NCBI RefSeq assembly: GCF_900220985.1
Contig: NZ_OCPC01000006.1
Coordinates: 265,256-329,255 of the forward strand
DNA length: 64,000 nt
DNA from: Parahoeflea halophila
GTDB taxonomy: Bacteria; Pseudomonadota; Alphaproteobacteria; Rhizobiales; Rhizobiaceae
Direction: 5' to 3'
Within the stretch, counting starts at the first letter, position 1. Each line of letters starts with the position of its first letter. The notes beneath the pieces were generated by a model, which saw only the letters and a program-made list of their open reading frames with translations, did no database searches and was not told the origin of the DNA. The position numbers and the translations under genes are program-made. Below, in pieces: positions 8,356 to 16,449 of this stretch.

Positions 8356-8619
8356 TCAGTCCTTTCTAAAATACAGGATTGCCCCGCGCACGATGCGCGC
8401 CAGATCGGTTTCGCCGTGCCCGACTTGCAATGCGTTGGTGACGACACTCAGAGCGTGCGCCTTGTCTGCGGCGGTGCGGGGTGTGGTGTTTGCGAGCGTG
8501 GTTTCGATGGCGTGGGCGCGGTGCCATAGCGCCGTTGCGGCGTCGTCATCCATTGTGATGGCTATGCGCTCCATAAGGCGGGCGTGGCGGCGGGCGAGCT
8601 TTGAGATTTCTGATTGCAT
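8356..8619 (-). CDS. Small helical protein A, pair with 8702-8944
   Basis: An 87-aa helical protein; start chosen at the ATG with GGGGAC upstream, which leaves the terminator at 8647-8672 outside the gene. The block PRTAADKAHALSVVTNALQ resembles PRTADERRAILETAERAMTALQ in the gene just upstream, so the two look like diverged duplicates. In tailed phages this slot before the tape measure is often taken by tail assembly chaperones, but neither length nor sequence identifies it as one. Confidence 0.6.
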   Translation of the reverse strand: MQSEISKLARRHARLMERIAITMDDDAATALWHRAHAIETTLANTTPRTAADKAHALSVVTNALQVGHGETDLARIVRGAILYFRKD

Positions 8620-8646
8620 CGCGTCCCCATGCTGGTTGCGGGCAAC

Positions 8647-8672
8647 AAAAAAGGCCCGCCGGGTGGCGAGCC
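8647..8672 (-). terminator. Rho-independent terminator upstream of small helical gene A
   Basis: Minus-strand stem GGCTCGCC/GGCGGGCC (8 bp with one G-U) and ACCC loop followed by six T. It sits between the two paralogous small genes, only about 28 bp before the start codon of the downstream one, so it would attenuate transcription into the tape-measure gene. Confidence 0.75.
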
Positions 8673-8701
8673 TTGAAGGCAAATGCGGGGCATTTGGTTG
8701 G

Positions 8702-8944
8702 CTAGAAGGTAGCGCGGATCATCGAGCTATACGGCTCGATCTGCAAAGCCGTCATGGCGCGCTCAGCGGTTTCCAAAATGGCCCGGCGCTCGTCTGCGGT
8801 GCGGGGCTTGGCTGTGCTAAGGCGATCCTCGATCCGCGACACCTCAGCCACAATGCCGTCGCGGATGGCGTCCGTAACGGCATGTTCCGCCGCTTTGAGC
8901 AAGTCCGAATGGCGGTTTGCCTCTTTGATAATGTTGATGTGCAT
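8702..8944 (-). CDS. Small helical protein B, pair with 8356-8619
   Basis: An 80-aa protein starting at the ATG preceded by AGGAG. It is predicted all-helical and shares the PRTAxE/D...TALQ block with the next gene. It is followed by an intrinsic terminator. The 140 bp before it contain an AT-rich tract (TTTGTACAATATTTTC on the minus strand) that could be an internal promoter, but I cannot assign -35 and -10 with confidence. Confidence 0.55.
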   Translation of the reverse strand: MHINIIKEANRHSDLLKAAEHAVTDAIRDGIVAEVSRIEDRLSTAKPRTADERRAILETAERAMTALQIEPYSSMIRATF

Positions 8945-9088
8945 TTCATGGCTCCTATTGGGTGTCAACGCTCACAGTACAGTGAAAATATTGTACAAAA
9001 ACAAGCCGTTAAATCGGCAAGCTAGCGGCGTCTTTCTTGCTGAATTGGTAAAGCATCGGCCCTTGCGTTACCGAACTGGCCAACCGGC

Positions 9089-9481
9089 CTATTTCGCATG
9101 GCGGCGGCGCATATTGTCGATGAGCGAATTGCCGGTCGCCAGTGATGCGGTGTTTTCGACTAGCGCAGGGTTGCCGTGCTTATCAACGCCGAGCGCCTTG
9201 CCGTGCATGGCCGCCATTTGCGAAAGAAGCGCCTTTTCGTCGGCAGCCTCCGCGTTGGCAACCGCCGCCGGGCTGCCGGGCACGCTGGCGTCCAATTGCA
9301 GGTCGCTCAGTGTGGCGGCGGTCCAGTCGGCGGTCATGGCGGCAACCATGCGCGCATCGGCAATCTTCATGCGGCCTTCATCGAGCGCGGCGGAGATGGT
9401 TTCAACCTGCCCGGCGTTGTGCCCGGCGGCGATGGCTTCGGCGTGGAAACGTTTGGCGAGTTTGGTTTTGAGGTTCTTCAT
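9089..9481 (-). CDS. Hypothetical protein in the morphogenesis region
   Basis: A 130-aa helical protein with an alanine-rich centre and a basic C-terminus (MRRRHAK); start after AAAGGAAC. In lambda-like order this position behind portal and gpW would hold the protease/scaffold and capsid genes. Nothing in the protein (no Ser-Lys protease motif, no capsid-like beta composition, and it is too short) supports those roles. A scaffold-like helical role is possible but speculative. Confidence 0.55.
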   Translation of the reverse strand: MKNLKTKLAKRFHAEAIAAGHNAGQVETISAALDEGRMKIADARMVAAMTADWTAATLSDLQLDASVPGSPAAVANAEAADEKALLSQMAAMHGKALGVDKHGNPALVENTASLATGNSLIDNMRRRHAK

Positions 9482-9499
9482 AGGGTGTTCCTTTCGGGA

Positions 9500-10132
9500 T
9501 CAAAGATAGGGGTTGAAGCGGATCGCGCGGCGGGTGCGCGGGGTATTGGATGGTGTGACTGCGGCGTCTCCGTTGGCGGCGCGGCACTCAGCCTCAAGCC
9601 GGGCGATTTCCTTCGCCAGTTCGGCAAGATCGCCTTTCTGGAATGTCACGTCCCGTCCGCCCGGCGCGGTCACGCGACTGACCGCCTGCCCTGAAAGCAA
9701 TTCCCACCGCGCCTTTTTCAGCACGGCGAGCAGCGCGCAAGGATCATCGGCGGGCACGCCAAGCGCCGTCACGCCTGCCGCGTCGGCCTCGTGTTGCGCT
9801 GTTGCATGGCTGACAATCCGATTGTTACTCGCGCCGCTCATAGCAATCACCGTCACGCCGTCCAGCGTGGCGGCGGCGGCGATAATGCCGACATCGGCGA
9901 TGGTGCCGGTTACGCTCAAATCAAGCGTTGCCGCGATGCTGGCAAACGCCAGCGTTTCCGGCGCGCTGCCTGTGACGGTGCCGGTGATTGACGCCGTCTC
10001 CACAGCCAGCGTGTCACTATCAATCCGCGTGACGCGTCCTGTGACTGTGCTGTCAGCTTCATTGATGAAGCCCGACGCCATGATGGTCAGCGGCCCGTCC
10101 AATCCGCTAATTTCAAAGTTGCGATTTGCCAT
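9500..10132 (-). CDS. gpW-like head-tail connector with an extra N-terminal beta domain
   Basis: 210 aa. Residues ~135-210 match the lambda gpW layout: a helix (CALLAVLKKARWELLSGQ), a strand pair with GGRDVTFQKGD, a helix (LAELAKEIARLEAECRAANG) and an arginine-rich tail ending in aromatic residues (RTRRAIRFNPYL). GpW plugs the portal so the tail can join. The first ~130 residues are a threonine/alanine/glycine-rich, probably beta-repeat domain (TGRVTRI, ITGTVTG, SVTGTIAD) that ordinary 68-aa gpW lacks. It follows the portal gene by 5 bp, whereas lambda W precedes the portal gene. Confidence 0.65.
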   Translation of the reverse strand: MANRNFEISGLDGPLTIMASGFINEADSTVTGRVTRIDSDTLAVETASITGTVTGSAPETLAFASIAATLDLSVTGTIADVGIIAAAATLDGVTVIAMSGASNNRIVSHATAQHEADAAGVTALGVPADDPCALLAVLKKARWELLSGQAVSRVTAPGGRDVTFQKGDLAELAKEIARLEAECRAANGDAAVTPSNTPRTRRAIRFNPYL

Positions 10133-10137
10133 TTCTG

Positions 10138-11922
10138 TTACTCCTGCGCCGCTGCAAGCGCGGCTTCAAGGTCCGCCCTTTCGGCGTTCCATTTGTTTAT
10201 TGCGGCCTTGTGTGCGGCGTCCCTCGCCCGGCGGGCCTTGGCGTCCTCAGCCCTGCCGGTCCGCACCCGCTGCGGCTGGTTTGCCTCAAGCTGTTCAAGG
10301 CGCTCGACGGCTGCGGTGAAATCCATTGCTTCGCCGCTGGCGAGCGTGACTTGCGGGGTAGCGCGGGCCGGTGCTGCCGGTGCCGCCTTCGGGTCCGCGA
10401 CATGCGGGTCAGGCAAACCAAGGTTTGACGCCATTTCCTTCTCACGGGCGCGCTGAGCGAGAACGTCTTGCCAATCAAGGCCGAGGGCTTCGCATTCGGT
10501 TGCAAGGCTCGTGGTGCCGGTTTCAAGCCGCTTGGCGGCGGCGGAAGCCGATTTGTTCTCATCCGCCTGCGGCATTGACGGGCCGCGCCACTCGCAACGC
10601 GTCCATGCGGGCCGCATCGCCAGAAACGCAAGATACCCCCCGGGCACGGGCACGGTGCCGTCGAGGATCGCGTTTTCCAGCCATGCTTCAAACACAAGCT
10701 GGCAAAACCGCCCGATGATGCCCCGGCGCTGCAAAACAATCGGCCAATTGACCGCCGTTTCCATCCGCACACTGGAATAAGTCGCCCCGCTGTAATCGCC
10801 GGTCGCTGCCGAATACCCGATGCCAAGGGCGCGCGCGCTTTCCAGCTTCAACAACCGGGCAAACGTGCCAAGGTCGCCGGGATCGGTTGTCGGAGACTTG
10901 AAATCAACCTGCTCGCCGGGCAGCGCATGGATGACGTTCGGCAGCCCTTTGAGGCTGTTCTGGCGGTACCAGCCAACTTTTGTGGCGGTGTATGCGTCCA
11001 TCGCGGTTTGATCGACATCGCCATGCGAGAACATCTGCATGACTTCCTCGCTTGTGGCGTTTGATGTCACCACGGCGGCGAGGACGGTTTGCAGAATGCT
11101 TGTCGCCAGCGTGGCGTCTGCGAGCTTGCCGTATTGGAAGTGCGGCTTGAGCGCCGCCGTCAGCGGCGACAAACCGCGCCACTGTACCGGCGCGACGTGA
11201 TCATAAAGCAACGCGCTCAGCGGGCGACCCGACCGGCTGCGAAACGGCACAAACCGGGCGGAAAAGTCTTCCATGCCGGTTGCCGGATCACGGTCGCGGA
11301 TGCGCACGCCGACCGGCTCACCGCCTGCAAACCGCAACCCGTGCCGGTCGCTCTCATCAATCCCGTTTTCGGCGAGCCGGTGCGCGTCGAGAAGTGAAAC
11401 CTTTGCCGAGAACAAGTTGCCTGTGCGGCGTTTCGTCGGGAACGTGGCGAGGATTTCACCGGGTCCGAAATAGGCTCGCCCGGCGGTGCGCTGCATCTGA
11501 CCAAAACTCCGCGACCCGGCGGCGTCACACTCGCGGGGATCGGAAGCCCAAAGCGCGAACAGGCGTTCGACGCGCCGCGCCCAAGCGTCCGCCTCCCGCT
11601 GCGTCATGCCAGTCAGTTCAATGACCGGCTGGACATTCGGGCGCAAGCCGGTGCCGACTATCTGCCCCAAAGCAACGTCAACCGCGCCGCCGAGGTCACT
11701 GTCAAACAGGGCGCGAACCGCGCGGGCGTTGGTCAGCGGCGCGGCGTCCATCACTGCATCGCCGGTATCGCGGAAAATACCGTCGATGTGCGCCGTCTCA
11801 ATGCCACCTGCAAAGCTACCTGCCGGGATTTCCGGCCCGCGTGACAGGTTCGCGCCCGGCGTTACCACGGCTTCACCACCGCCGCCGCCCATGCCGAGCG
11901 CGGCCTTCATACGTTCAAACAT
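10138..11922 (-). CDS. Phage portal protein (lambda gpB-like)
   Basis: 594 aa, the usual size for the lambda-type portal family. Family-typical segments are ALFDSDLGGAVDVALGQIVGTGLRP (N-terminal wing), LLYDHVAPVQWRGLSPLTAALKP and ATGDYSGATYSSVRMETAVNWP in the stem region, followed by a charged, alanine-rich C-terminal helix. The portal forms the dodecameric DNA entry ring at one capsid vertex and docks the terminase. It lies 16 bp behind the large terminase gene and 5 bp before the gpW-like gene. A portal without a recognisable capsid gene is the main oddity of this element. Confidence 0.92.
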   Translation of the reverse strand: MFERMKAALGMGGGGGEAVVTPGANLSRGPEIPAGSFAGGIETAHIDGIFRDTGDAVMDAAPLTNARAVRALFDSDLGGAVDVALGQIVGTGLRPNVQPVIELTGMTQREADAWARRVERLFALWASDPRECDAAGSRSFGQMQRTAGRAYFGPGEILATFPTKRRTGNLFSAKVSLLDAHRLAENGIDESDRHGLRFAGGEPVGVRIRDRDPATGMEDFSARFVPFRSRSGRPLSALLYDHVAPVQWRGLSPLTAALKPHFQYGKLADATLATSILQTVLAAVVTSNATSEEVMQMFSHGDVDQTAMDAYTATKVGWYRQNSLKGLPNVIHALPGEQVDFKSPTTDPGDLGTFARLLKLESARALGIGYSAATGDYSGATYSSVRMETAVNWPIVLQRRGIIGRFCQLVFEAWLENAILDGTVPVPGGYLAFLAMRPAWTRCEWRGPSMPQADENKSASAAAKRLETGTTSLATECEALGLDWQDVLAQRAREKEMASNLGLPDPHVADPKAAPAAPARATPQVTLASGEAMDFTAAVERLEQLEANQPQRVRTGRAEDAKARRARDAAHKAAINKWNAERADLEAALAAAQE

Positions 11923-11938
11923 TTTTGGATTTCCTTAT

Positions 11939-13765
11939 TTACAGATTGCCGAGCGCGGCGAGATTGTCTTGCCAGCTTGGCTTTTTGCATTTTGCGGGTT
12001 CGGCGGTGGCGATTGCCTGTTCACGTTGCCGATCCCAATTCACGCGGGGTTTCAGGAAGTGCCAGACGGCGAGCGCATAGCCCGCGCAATCAAGCGCTTC
12101 GTTGCGTTTCTTGACCTGCTCAAACGCAATGACCGGGCGGCCCGCTTTCATCCGCACCACGCGGCGCTCAGCGGTCAACTGGTCAAACCAATCGCCGTCC
12201 AGACGGTCTGAAAACCGCATCGCGCCCGCCTCACCTTCCGGCTTGCTGTAAGCCCGGATGACTTCGGTCTTCACGGTATCGACGCCGATGATCGCGAGGC
12301 GCGCTTTGCCCTTGGACTTGCGCGGCAGATCGAAAGGCAATCGCCCCGTGCCGCCCATGCCCTTGATCGCATACCAATGCCGCCGCCAATGCGGCCCGGC
12401 GAAGTTGATCACCGCCGCCATCGTGCCGCCATCGCCAGCGTCCAGCGCCGCGCCCATGATAGGCAGCTTGCCGCCGCCGGGGTGCGGGAATGTGCGTTTC
12501 AGATCGTCTTGCAGATCGCGCCAGACTTCATCTTGCAGCGGATCGCCCCACAAGACTGTATGGTCGATAATGACCGGCACGCCGTTCTCGGTGTGACCCA
12601 TGATGGTGCGCTCAAGGCGGTCACGCTGCACGTCAACACCGGCTGTCAGCGCCAGCACTTCCGGCGGCAAGTCATCCTCACCGAACGGCTCCCGGCGGGC
12701 CTCAAGGCTTGCCGGATCGATGTCACCATCAGACTGCTCGCGCCACGTCTCGCCGAGAACGGTGTTGACGAACGCTTGCAGCAAGGCGGTGTCCTGTTTG
12801 GCTTTTAGGAACTCCCGCACAAGCGTCGGCCATCGCGCAGAAGGCAAAAGGCTGGCAAGGCTGTTGATATGAAACCCGGCGTGCCCTTTGACTTCCGGCG
12901 CTGTCGCGTGCCAGCGGCCATGCAACACCATTTCCAGCTTATCGGCTTCGCTGTGGATGCCGCCGCATGACGGGCAAACCACGTGAGCCGTGTCTGGATC
13001 GCCATCCGTCCAGCGCATATCACCCCACTGGATTTGCCAGTGTTCGCCGCAATGCTGGCAAGGCACTTGCCAAACCCGTTTGTCCGATTGATCGTAAAGC
13101 GCCGTGATCCCGCACGTCAGTTCATCGGTCGGCGTCGAGCAAGCAACAATCAGGCGGTTCGGAAACGATGCGGTTCGCATGGTGGCGAGCGCCATCGGGT
13201 CGCCTTCAACCGTGGTTCCGAAAGCGGAAACCTCGTCTGCGAAAAGCACGCGGGCGGTGACGGCTCGCAAGTTTGCAGGCGCGTTCGCGCCGACCAGCCG
13301 CAAGGTTGATCCGCCGGGTATGTAGCGGGTCAACAGGTTGGATCGGTTTTCAGTATCGTTGCGCTGATAGGCCAGCATCCCGGCAAGCATCGGCGAGGCA
13401 TCAAACAGGCGTTCAAGCGCAACAGCAAAGGTCCGCGCATCGCTCTCACGCGGCAACACACAAAGCACCGGGCAAGGATCGTTCTCAATGAAATGCGCGA
13501 CCGCCGCTTGAATGACGGTGGACATGCCAAGGCGGGCCGATTTTTTGAACGTCACCCGCTCAATTCCCGGCTCCGTCATGATGTCCAGCATCGCCTTTTG
13601 GTAGGGCAGCAGTTTCATGCGGCCCGGCGTTGCTGTCAGCGTCTCGTCAAGGTGTATGGTCTGCTCAGCAAAGGTTGACGGCGGGACATTTGGCGGCGGC
13701 CTAAGCGCCCCGAAAAATCCGTGCATCGCCTTCGCAAGCGCATCTGTTTCAATCACTGCGGGCAT
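11939..13765 (-). CDS. Phage terminase large subunit (GpA family)
   Basis: 608 aa, close to lambda gpA (641). The ATPase domain has a Walker A-like TFKKSARLGMST at 72-83 and Walker B VLFADEVS at 173-180. A CxxC...CPSCGG zinc-binding insertion near 235-268 is typical of the GpA family. The C-terminal nuclease part carries VDVQRDRLE and IIGVDTVKTEV. It cuts and packages DNA with the small subunit, probably at cos-type ends if it behaves like lambda. Its start overlaps the small-subunit gene by 17 bp. Confidence 0.95.
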   Translation of the reverse strand: MPAVIETDALAKAMHGFFGALRPPPNVPPSTFAEQTIHLDETLTATPGRMKLLPYQKAMLDIMTEPGIERVTFKKSARLGMSTVIQAAVAHFIENDPCPVLCVLPRESDARTFAVALERLFDASPMLAGMLAYQRNDTENRSNLLTRYIPGGSTLRLVGANAPANLRAVTARVLFADEVSAFGTTVEGDPMALATMRTASFPNRLIVACSTPTDELTCGITALYDQSDKRVWQVPCQHCGEHWQIQWGDMRWTDGDPDTAHVVCPSCGGIHSEADKLEMVLHGRWHATAPEVKGHAGFHINSLASLLPSARWPTLVREFLKAKQDTALLQAFVNTVLGETWREQSDGDIDPASLEARREPFGEDDLPPEVLALTAGVDVQRDRLERTIMGHTENGVPVIIDHTVLWGDPLQDEVWRDLQDDLKRTFPHPGGGKLPIMGAALDAGDGGTMAAVINFAGPHWRRHWYAIKGMGGTGRLPFDLPRKSKGKARLAIIGVDTVKTEVIRAYSKPEGEAGAMRFSDRLDGDWFDQLTAERRVVRMKAGRPVIAFEQVKKRNEALDCAGYALAVWHFLKPRVNWDRQREQAIATAEPAKCKKPSWQDNLAALGNL

Positions 13766-14273
13766 TCTCGACCGCCTCTCTGACTTCTTCGGCGTGCGCT
13801 TGATCCGCGCCGTTGTCGGCCAATGCGGTCAGCGCCTCCACGATTTCTTCTTTGACGATTGCCGCCGCTTCCGGGCCGAGGTTGAGCCGCTGCGCAAGGC
13901 GGGATGAAAGGGACAGCATGGATGCCCGGATCACGCGCCCGGCGGCGTTCCATCGCGTCTCGATCTTGTCGGCGAAGATCAATGTCCCCTGCATCCGTGC
14001 AGCAATCATTTGCGCCTTGGCGGCGTCGGCTTTGGCCTTCGCCAGCTTCGCCGTCATCATTTCTTCGGGCAGGTTGCGGCCCGCCGCCTGCTCCCGAATG
14101 TGCGCCGTGTACTCGTTGACGGCGGCGATCATCGGGTATTCCCTTGCGCCTTCCGGGCGGGTTATGATGCCGCGCCCATTCAAGTCTCTGATCTTCGCTT
14201 CAGATATGCCGAGCAGGATGGCGAGCGCGCCCGGCCCGATGGTCGATTGACCATCCGGTGTTATTCGCGGCAT
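13749..14273 (-). CDS. Phage terminase small subunit (Nu1-like)
   Basis: 174 aa, lambda Nu1-like in size and place. An N-terminal winged-HTH-like segment (ALAILLGISEAKIRDLNGRGII) would bind the packaging site. The central LAKAKADAAKAQMIAARMQG helix and IVKEEIVEALTAL helix fit the oligomerisation and large-subunit-interaction region. The start follows AAGGGGAT. The noncoding 245 bp immediately upstream is where a cos or pac site would be expected. Confidence 0.85.
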   Translation of the reverse strand: MPRITPDGQSTIGPGALAILLGISEAKIRDLNGRGIITRPEGAREYPMIAAVNEYTAHIREQAAGRNLPEEMMTAKLAKAKADAAKAQMIAARMQGTLIFADKIETRWNAAGRVIRASMLSLSSRLAQRLNLGPEAAAIVKEEIVEALTALADNGADQAHAEEVREAVENARSD

Positions 14274-14518
14274 TGCGCTATCCCCTTGTTATTCTGTGGA
14301 TTTTTGCCTATGTTTCGGACAGGCTTTCCCGGCGGCTCCGACCGCAACCCCGTTCGCAAAATCTGTCATTTAGCCAGAAATCGGGGGCTGCGTTCCCCGC
14401 AAGCAGTAAAACCCTAGTAAGGTACCTACTGCGCCGGGGTCGCGTGATGTATAGTTGCGGCAATCTTGATGATCGTTGCATCATTTACGTTTGCCACAAC
14501 TGATTTTGTAATTACAAT
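14274..14518 (-). promoter_or_regulatory. Candidate packaging (cos/pac) region with nested inverted repeat
   Basis: Noncoding gap just before the terminase small-subunit gene. At 14453-14501 a nested palindrome is present: an outer arm AGTTGYGGCAA/TTGCCRCAACT (11 bp with one mismatch on DNA, G-U in the minus-strand RNA) and an inner ATGAT/ATCAT. In lambda-type phages the cos site lies upstream of nu1, so by position this is the candidate. No cosN consensus is recognised. Confidence 0.35.
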
Positions 14519-14914
14519 TTACAAAGCCTCACCTGAAAGCAACTGCAAGTAAAATTTCAAACGTCCTTCACCATCGGGATTTATAGCTTTGACACGGTAT
14601 CGGTGCCCGGTTTTATGCCTGAACAATTGATCACCGCGTTTGATCGGAAGCGTGAGGCTGCGAAGGTCAATGCTGAGCCAATGCGCCGCGCCGATGGCGT
14701 CCAGCTTTTTGTCGCCGGGGCGCGCATCCTCCCCGGCCTCGCGGTCTTGCTGCTCGATAAAAACGCAATAGACCGTTTGATCCCGCCGGGAGGTGTCGGG
14801 CCGGGGGCGGCTATTTGCGCCGCTGATCAAGGCTTGCAGGGTCACAAGTTCCGCAAAGACCCGATCCAAAGCAACGCTGGCGCGGGCTTCGGCGCGATCA
14901 AACAAACTCGCCAT
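14519..14914 (-). CDS. Head-tail joining protein, lambda FII-like
   Basis: 131 aa from the chosen ATG. The N-terminal ASLFDRAEARASVALDRVFAE resembles the start of FII-type connectors. The C-terminal half, IKRGDQLFRHKTGHRYRVKAINPDGEGR...L, has the family's 'RGD.l......y.V..i..dg.G...l.L' pattern. FII completes the head-tail junction. It is usually encoded after the capsid genes; here it precedes the terminase genes. Its start overlaps the upstream gene by 17 bp, so it is part of the same operon. Confidence 0.65.
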   Translation of the reverse strand: MASLFDRAEARASVALDRVFAELVTLQALISGANSRPRPDTSRRDQTVYCVFIEQQDREAGEDARPGDKKLDAIGAAHWLSIDLRSLTLPIKRGDQLFRHKTGHRYRVKAINPDGEGRLKFYLQLLSGEAL

Positions 14915-15449
14915 TGTCCGCGCTCCAAGGGTGCACCGACGCCGCCGGATCATTGCCAAGGCGCGCCCGGTGCGGGTCAGTCGGCGTGTCCTCAGCCCAT
15001 ACCTCTACAGGATCGGCGGCGTGATCGAAGGCGGTTGCCTTGTCAACAAACCATGGAACCCTCTCGCCAGCGCCCGCCGCGATTATTTCGGCGGCGACCG
15101 TTACCGGAACCCACTCGGCCCGACTGGAAAGCCGGATCAAATCGCGCTGGTTCGCCAGCGTTGGCGCAGTGCCGATTGTGTATGTCGATGCAGTGACGCG
15201 ACGGCTTGCTGCGATCCTGACGCTATCACCGAATGCGCTGGCGTCTTCAAGCGCCAGATCGGTAATCGTGACCGGCGCGGGCTTGTCGCCAGCCCACCCG
15301 GCGGGCACTTCCAGTTCACGCGTTGCGTGCCCGGCATTGACCAGCGCCCTACCGATGGCGGGCGGCGCACGCTCGATGTCGCCAGCGGGCAGCGTTGTGT
15401 TGAAGCTGCCTATCTGGATAACCAGCGGCGCAAGAGTGCGGATAAGCAT
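14898..15449 (-). CDS. Hypothetical protein upstream of FII-like gene
   Basis: 183 aa starting at an ATG preceded by AAAGGAACACGA. No family is recognised. The N-terminal half alternates hydrophobic strands (PLVIQIGSFNTTLP) with proline/glycine loops and the C-terminus is acidic. It overlaps the FII-like gene, so a structural or assembly role is plausible from context alone. At 183 aa it is too short for an HK97-fold capsid protein. Confidence 0.55.
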   Translation of the reverse strand: MLIRTLAPLVIQIGSFNTTLPAGDIERAPPAIGRALVNAGHATRELEVPAGWAGDKPAPVTITDLALEDASAFGDSVRIAASRRVTASTYTIGTAPTLANQRDLIRLSSRAEWVPVTVAAEIIAAGAGERVPWFVDKATAFDHAADPVEVWAEDTPTDPHRARLGNDPAASVHPWSADNGEFV

Positions 15450-15476
15450 TCGTGTTCCTTTCAAGAAAAAGGCGGC

Positions 15477-16013
15477 TTAAGCCGCCATGTCGTCGTCGGT
15501 GCTGTCCCCAACCTGTTTCGAGGCCGGGAGGGGTGCCCATCCGAGTTCCAAATGCGGGGCGCGGGTGGCGTCGCTGAAATAGTGATAGTTGCGGACGCCG
15601 AGCGGGGCGAGGTGCGCAATCTTCGCCTTGCGGGCCAACTTGTGGACTTCCGGCGAGAGCCAAACAGGGTGGTTCGGCGAAAACCGTCCGAGATCCTCGA
15701 ACGCGCCGAACCCGGCGGGCTTGCCGGGGGTGTGGTACTTCACCGAGGCCCGGCGGCTCAAAAAGCAAAGGCGCATCCCGTCGCGGTCGGTGCTGAGTTC
15801 GTCCAGCGAAAAACCGGAAAGCTCGACCATAGGGCGGCGCTCGTTATCTCCATTTACCTTTGCCCGCCAGTCGTCGCTCGCAGCTTGAGCGTCGAGCAGC
15901 GCCCGGCGCACGGCTGATGTCACTTGGCGATGTTCGCCGGGCTTGAATTCGATGGTGTGGCGATCATCGATGATGATCCGAACCGGTGATAGAATTGTAA
16001 CAGTGTCTCTCAT
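15477..16013 (-). CDS. Hypothetical protein
   Basis: 178 aa. The start was chosen at an ATG with GAGAGA upstream, which avoids a 67-bp overlap with the preceding gene. The N-terminal ~25 residues (ILSPVRIIIDDRHTIEFKPGEH) look like a beta sandwich strand pair and the C-terminus is acidic (DSTDDDMAA). It is not recognised and sits in the operon that leads to the terminase genes. Confidence 0.55.
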   Translation of the reverse strand: MRDTVTILSPVRIIIDDRHTIEFKPGEHRQVTSAVRRALLDAQAASDDWRAKVNGDNERRPMVELSGFSLDELSTDRDGMRLCFLSRRASVKYHTPGKPAGFGAFEDLGRFSPNHPVWLSPEVHKLARKAKIAHLAPLGVRNYHYFSDATRAPHLELGWAPLPASKQVGDSTDDDMAA

Positions 16014-16023
16014 TTTCTCTCTC

Positions 16024-16239
16024 TCAGTGCAGTTCGGTGCTGACGGGCGGATATGTGCCGCAAACAACTTCGCGGCCATCATCATCAACACCGATCACCG
16101 GCAGCCCTTGCCGTTCCAGCATGGCGCGGATGACGGGCAGCGGGGTTTCCTCGGCACGCCAGATACGGCGAAGCTCAGCGATGGCAATCGGGATTTCGAC
16201 GTTCCCGTCAGGGTTGGTGCGTTCAAGCATGTAGTTCAT
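16024..16239 (-). CDS. Small hypothetical protein
   Basis: 71 aa with a strong GAGGAAA ribosome-binding site. It has a central amphipathic helix (AIAELRRIWRAEETPLPVIRAMLERQG) followed by a hairpin (PVIGVDDDGREVVCG). Not recognised. It starts 10 bp after the 26-aa membrane peptide gene. Confidence 0.5.
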   Translation of the reverse strand: MNYMLERTNPDGNVEIPIAIAELRRIWRAEETPLPVIRAMLERQGLPVIGVDDDGREVVCGTYPPVSTELH

Positions 16240-16249
16240 TTCGATTTCC

Positions 16250-16330
16250 TCAGATTAGAATGGCAGCAAGCGCGATAAGGGGGAGTGCAGCAAACGCGCC
16301 TATGGCGGCGGCTACGAAATTGGCGATCAT
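16250..16330 (-). CDS. 26-aa hydrophobic peptide
   Basis: A very short ORF (MIANFVAAAIGAFAAL...) that is one transmembrane helix almost from end to end. Its ATG overlaps the stop of the upstream 40-aa gene (ATGA), which is the main reason to call it. It could be a holin-like or membrane-localised regulatory peptide, but no function can be assigned. Confidence 0.35.
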   Translation of the reverse strand: MIANFVAAAIGAFAALPLIALAAILI

Positions 16331-16449
16331 AGCAGCACCACCAAAACGATGATTGCCATGATGCTGAAAGGCATCACGCGCCATGCGAAGTTGTGCGACC
16401 CCTTCTCTATGCGCTCAAGCGCCCGGTCGATCTTCTTGAGTTTGCTCAT
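16327..16449 (-). CDS. 40-aa single-pass membrane peptide
   Basis: Begins with a basic amphipathic helix (MSKLKKIDRALERIEKG) and ends in a hydrophobic helix (MPFSIMAIIVLVVLL). Its ATG shares the A of the preceding TGA stop (TGATG) and its stop overlaps the next ATG, so it is embedded in a coupled gene chain. The design recalls small phage membrane proteins of lysis or superinfection exclusion; this is inference only. Confidence 0.45.
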   Translation of the reverse strand: MSKLKKIDRALERIEKGSHNFAWRVMPFSIMAIIVLVVLL

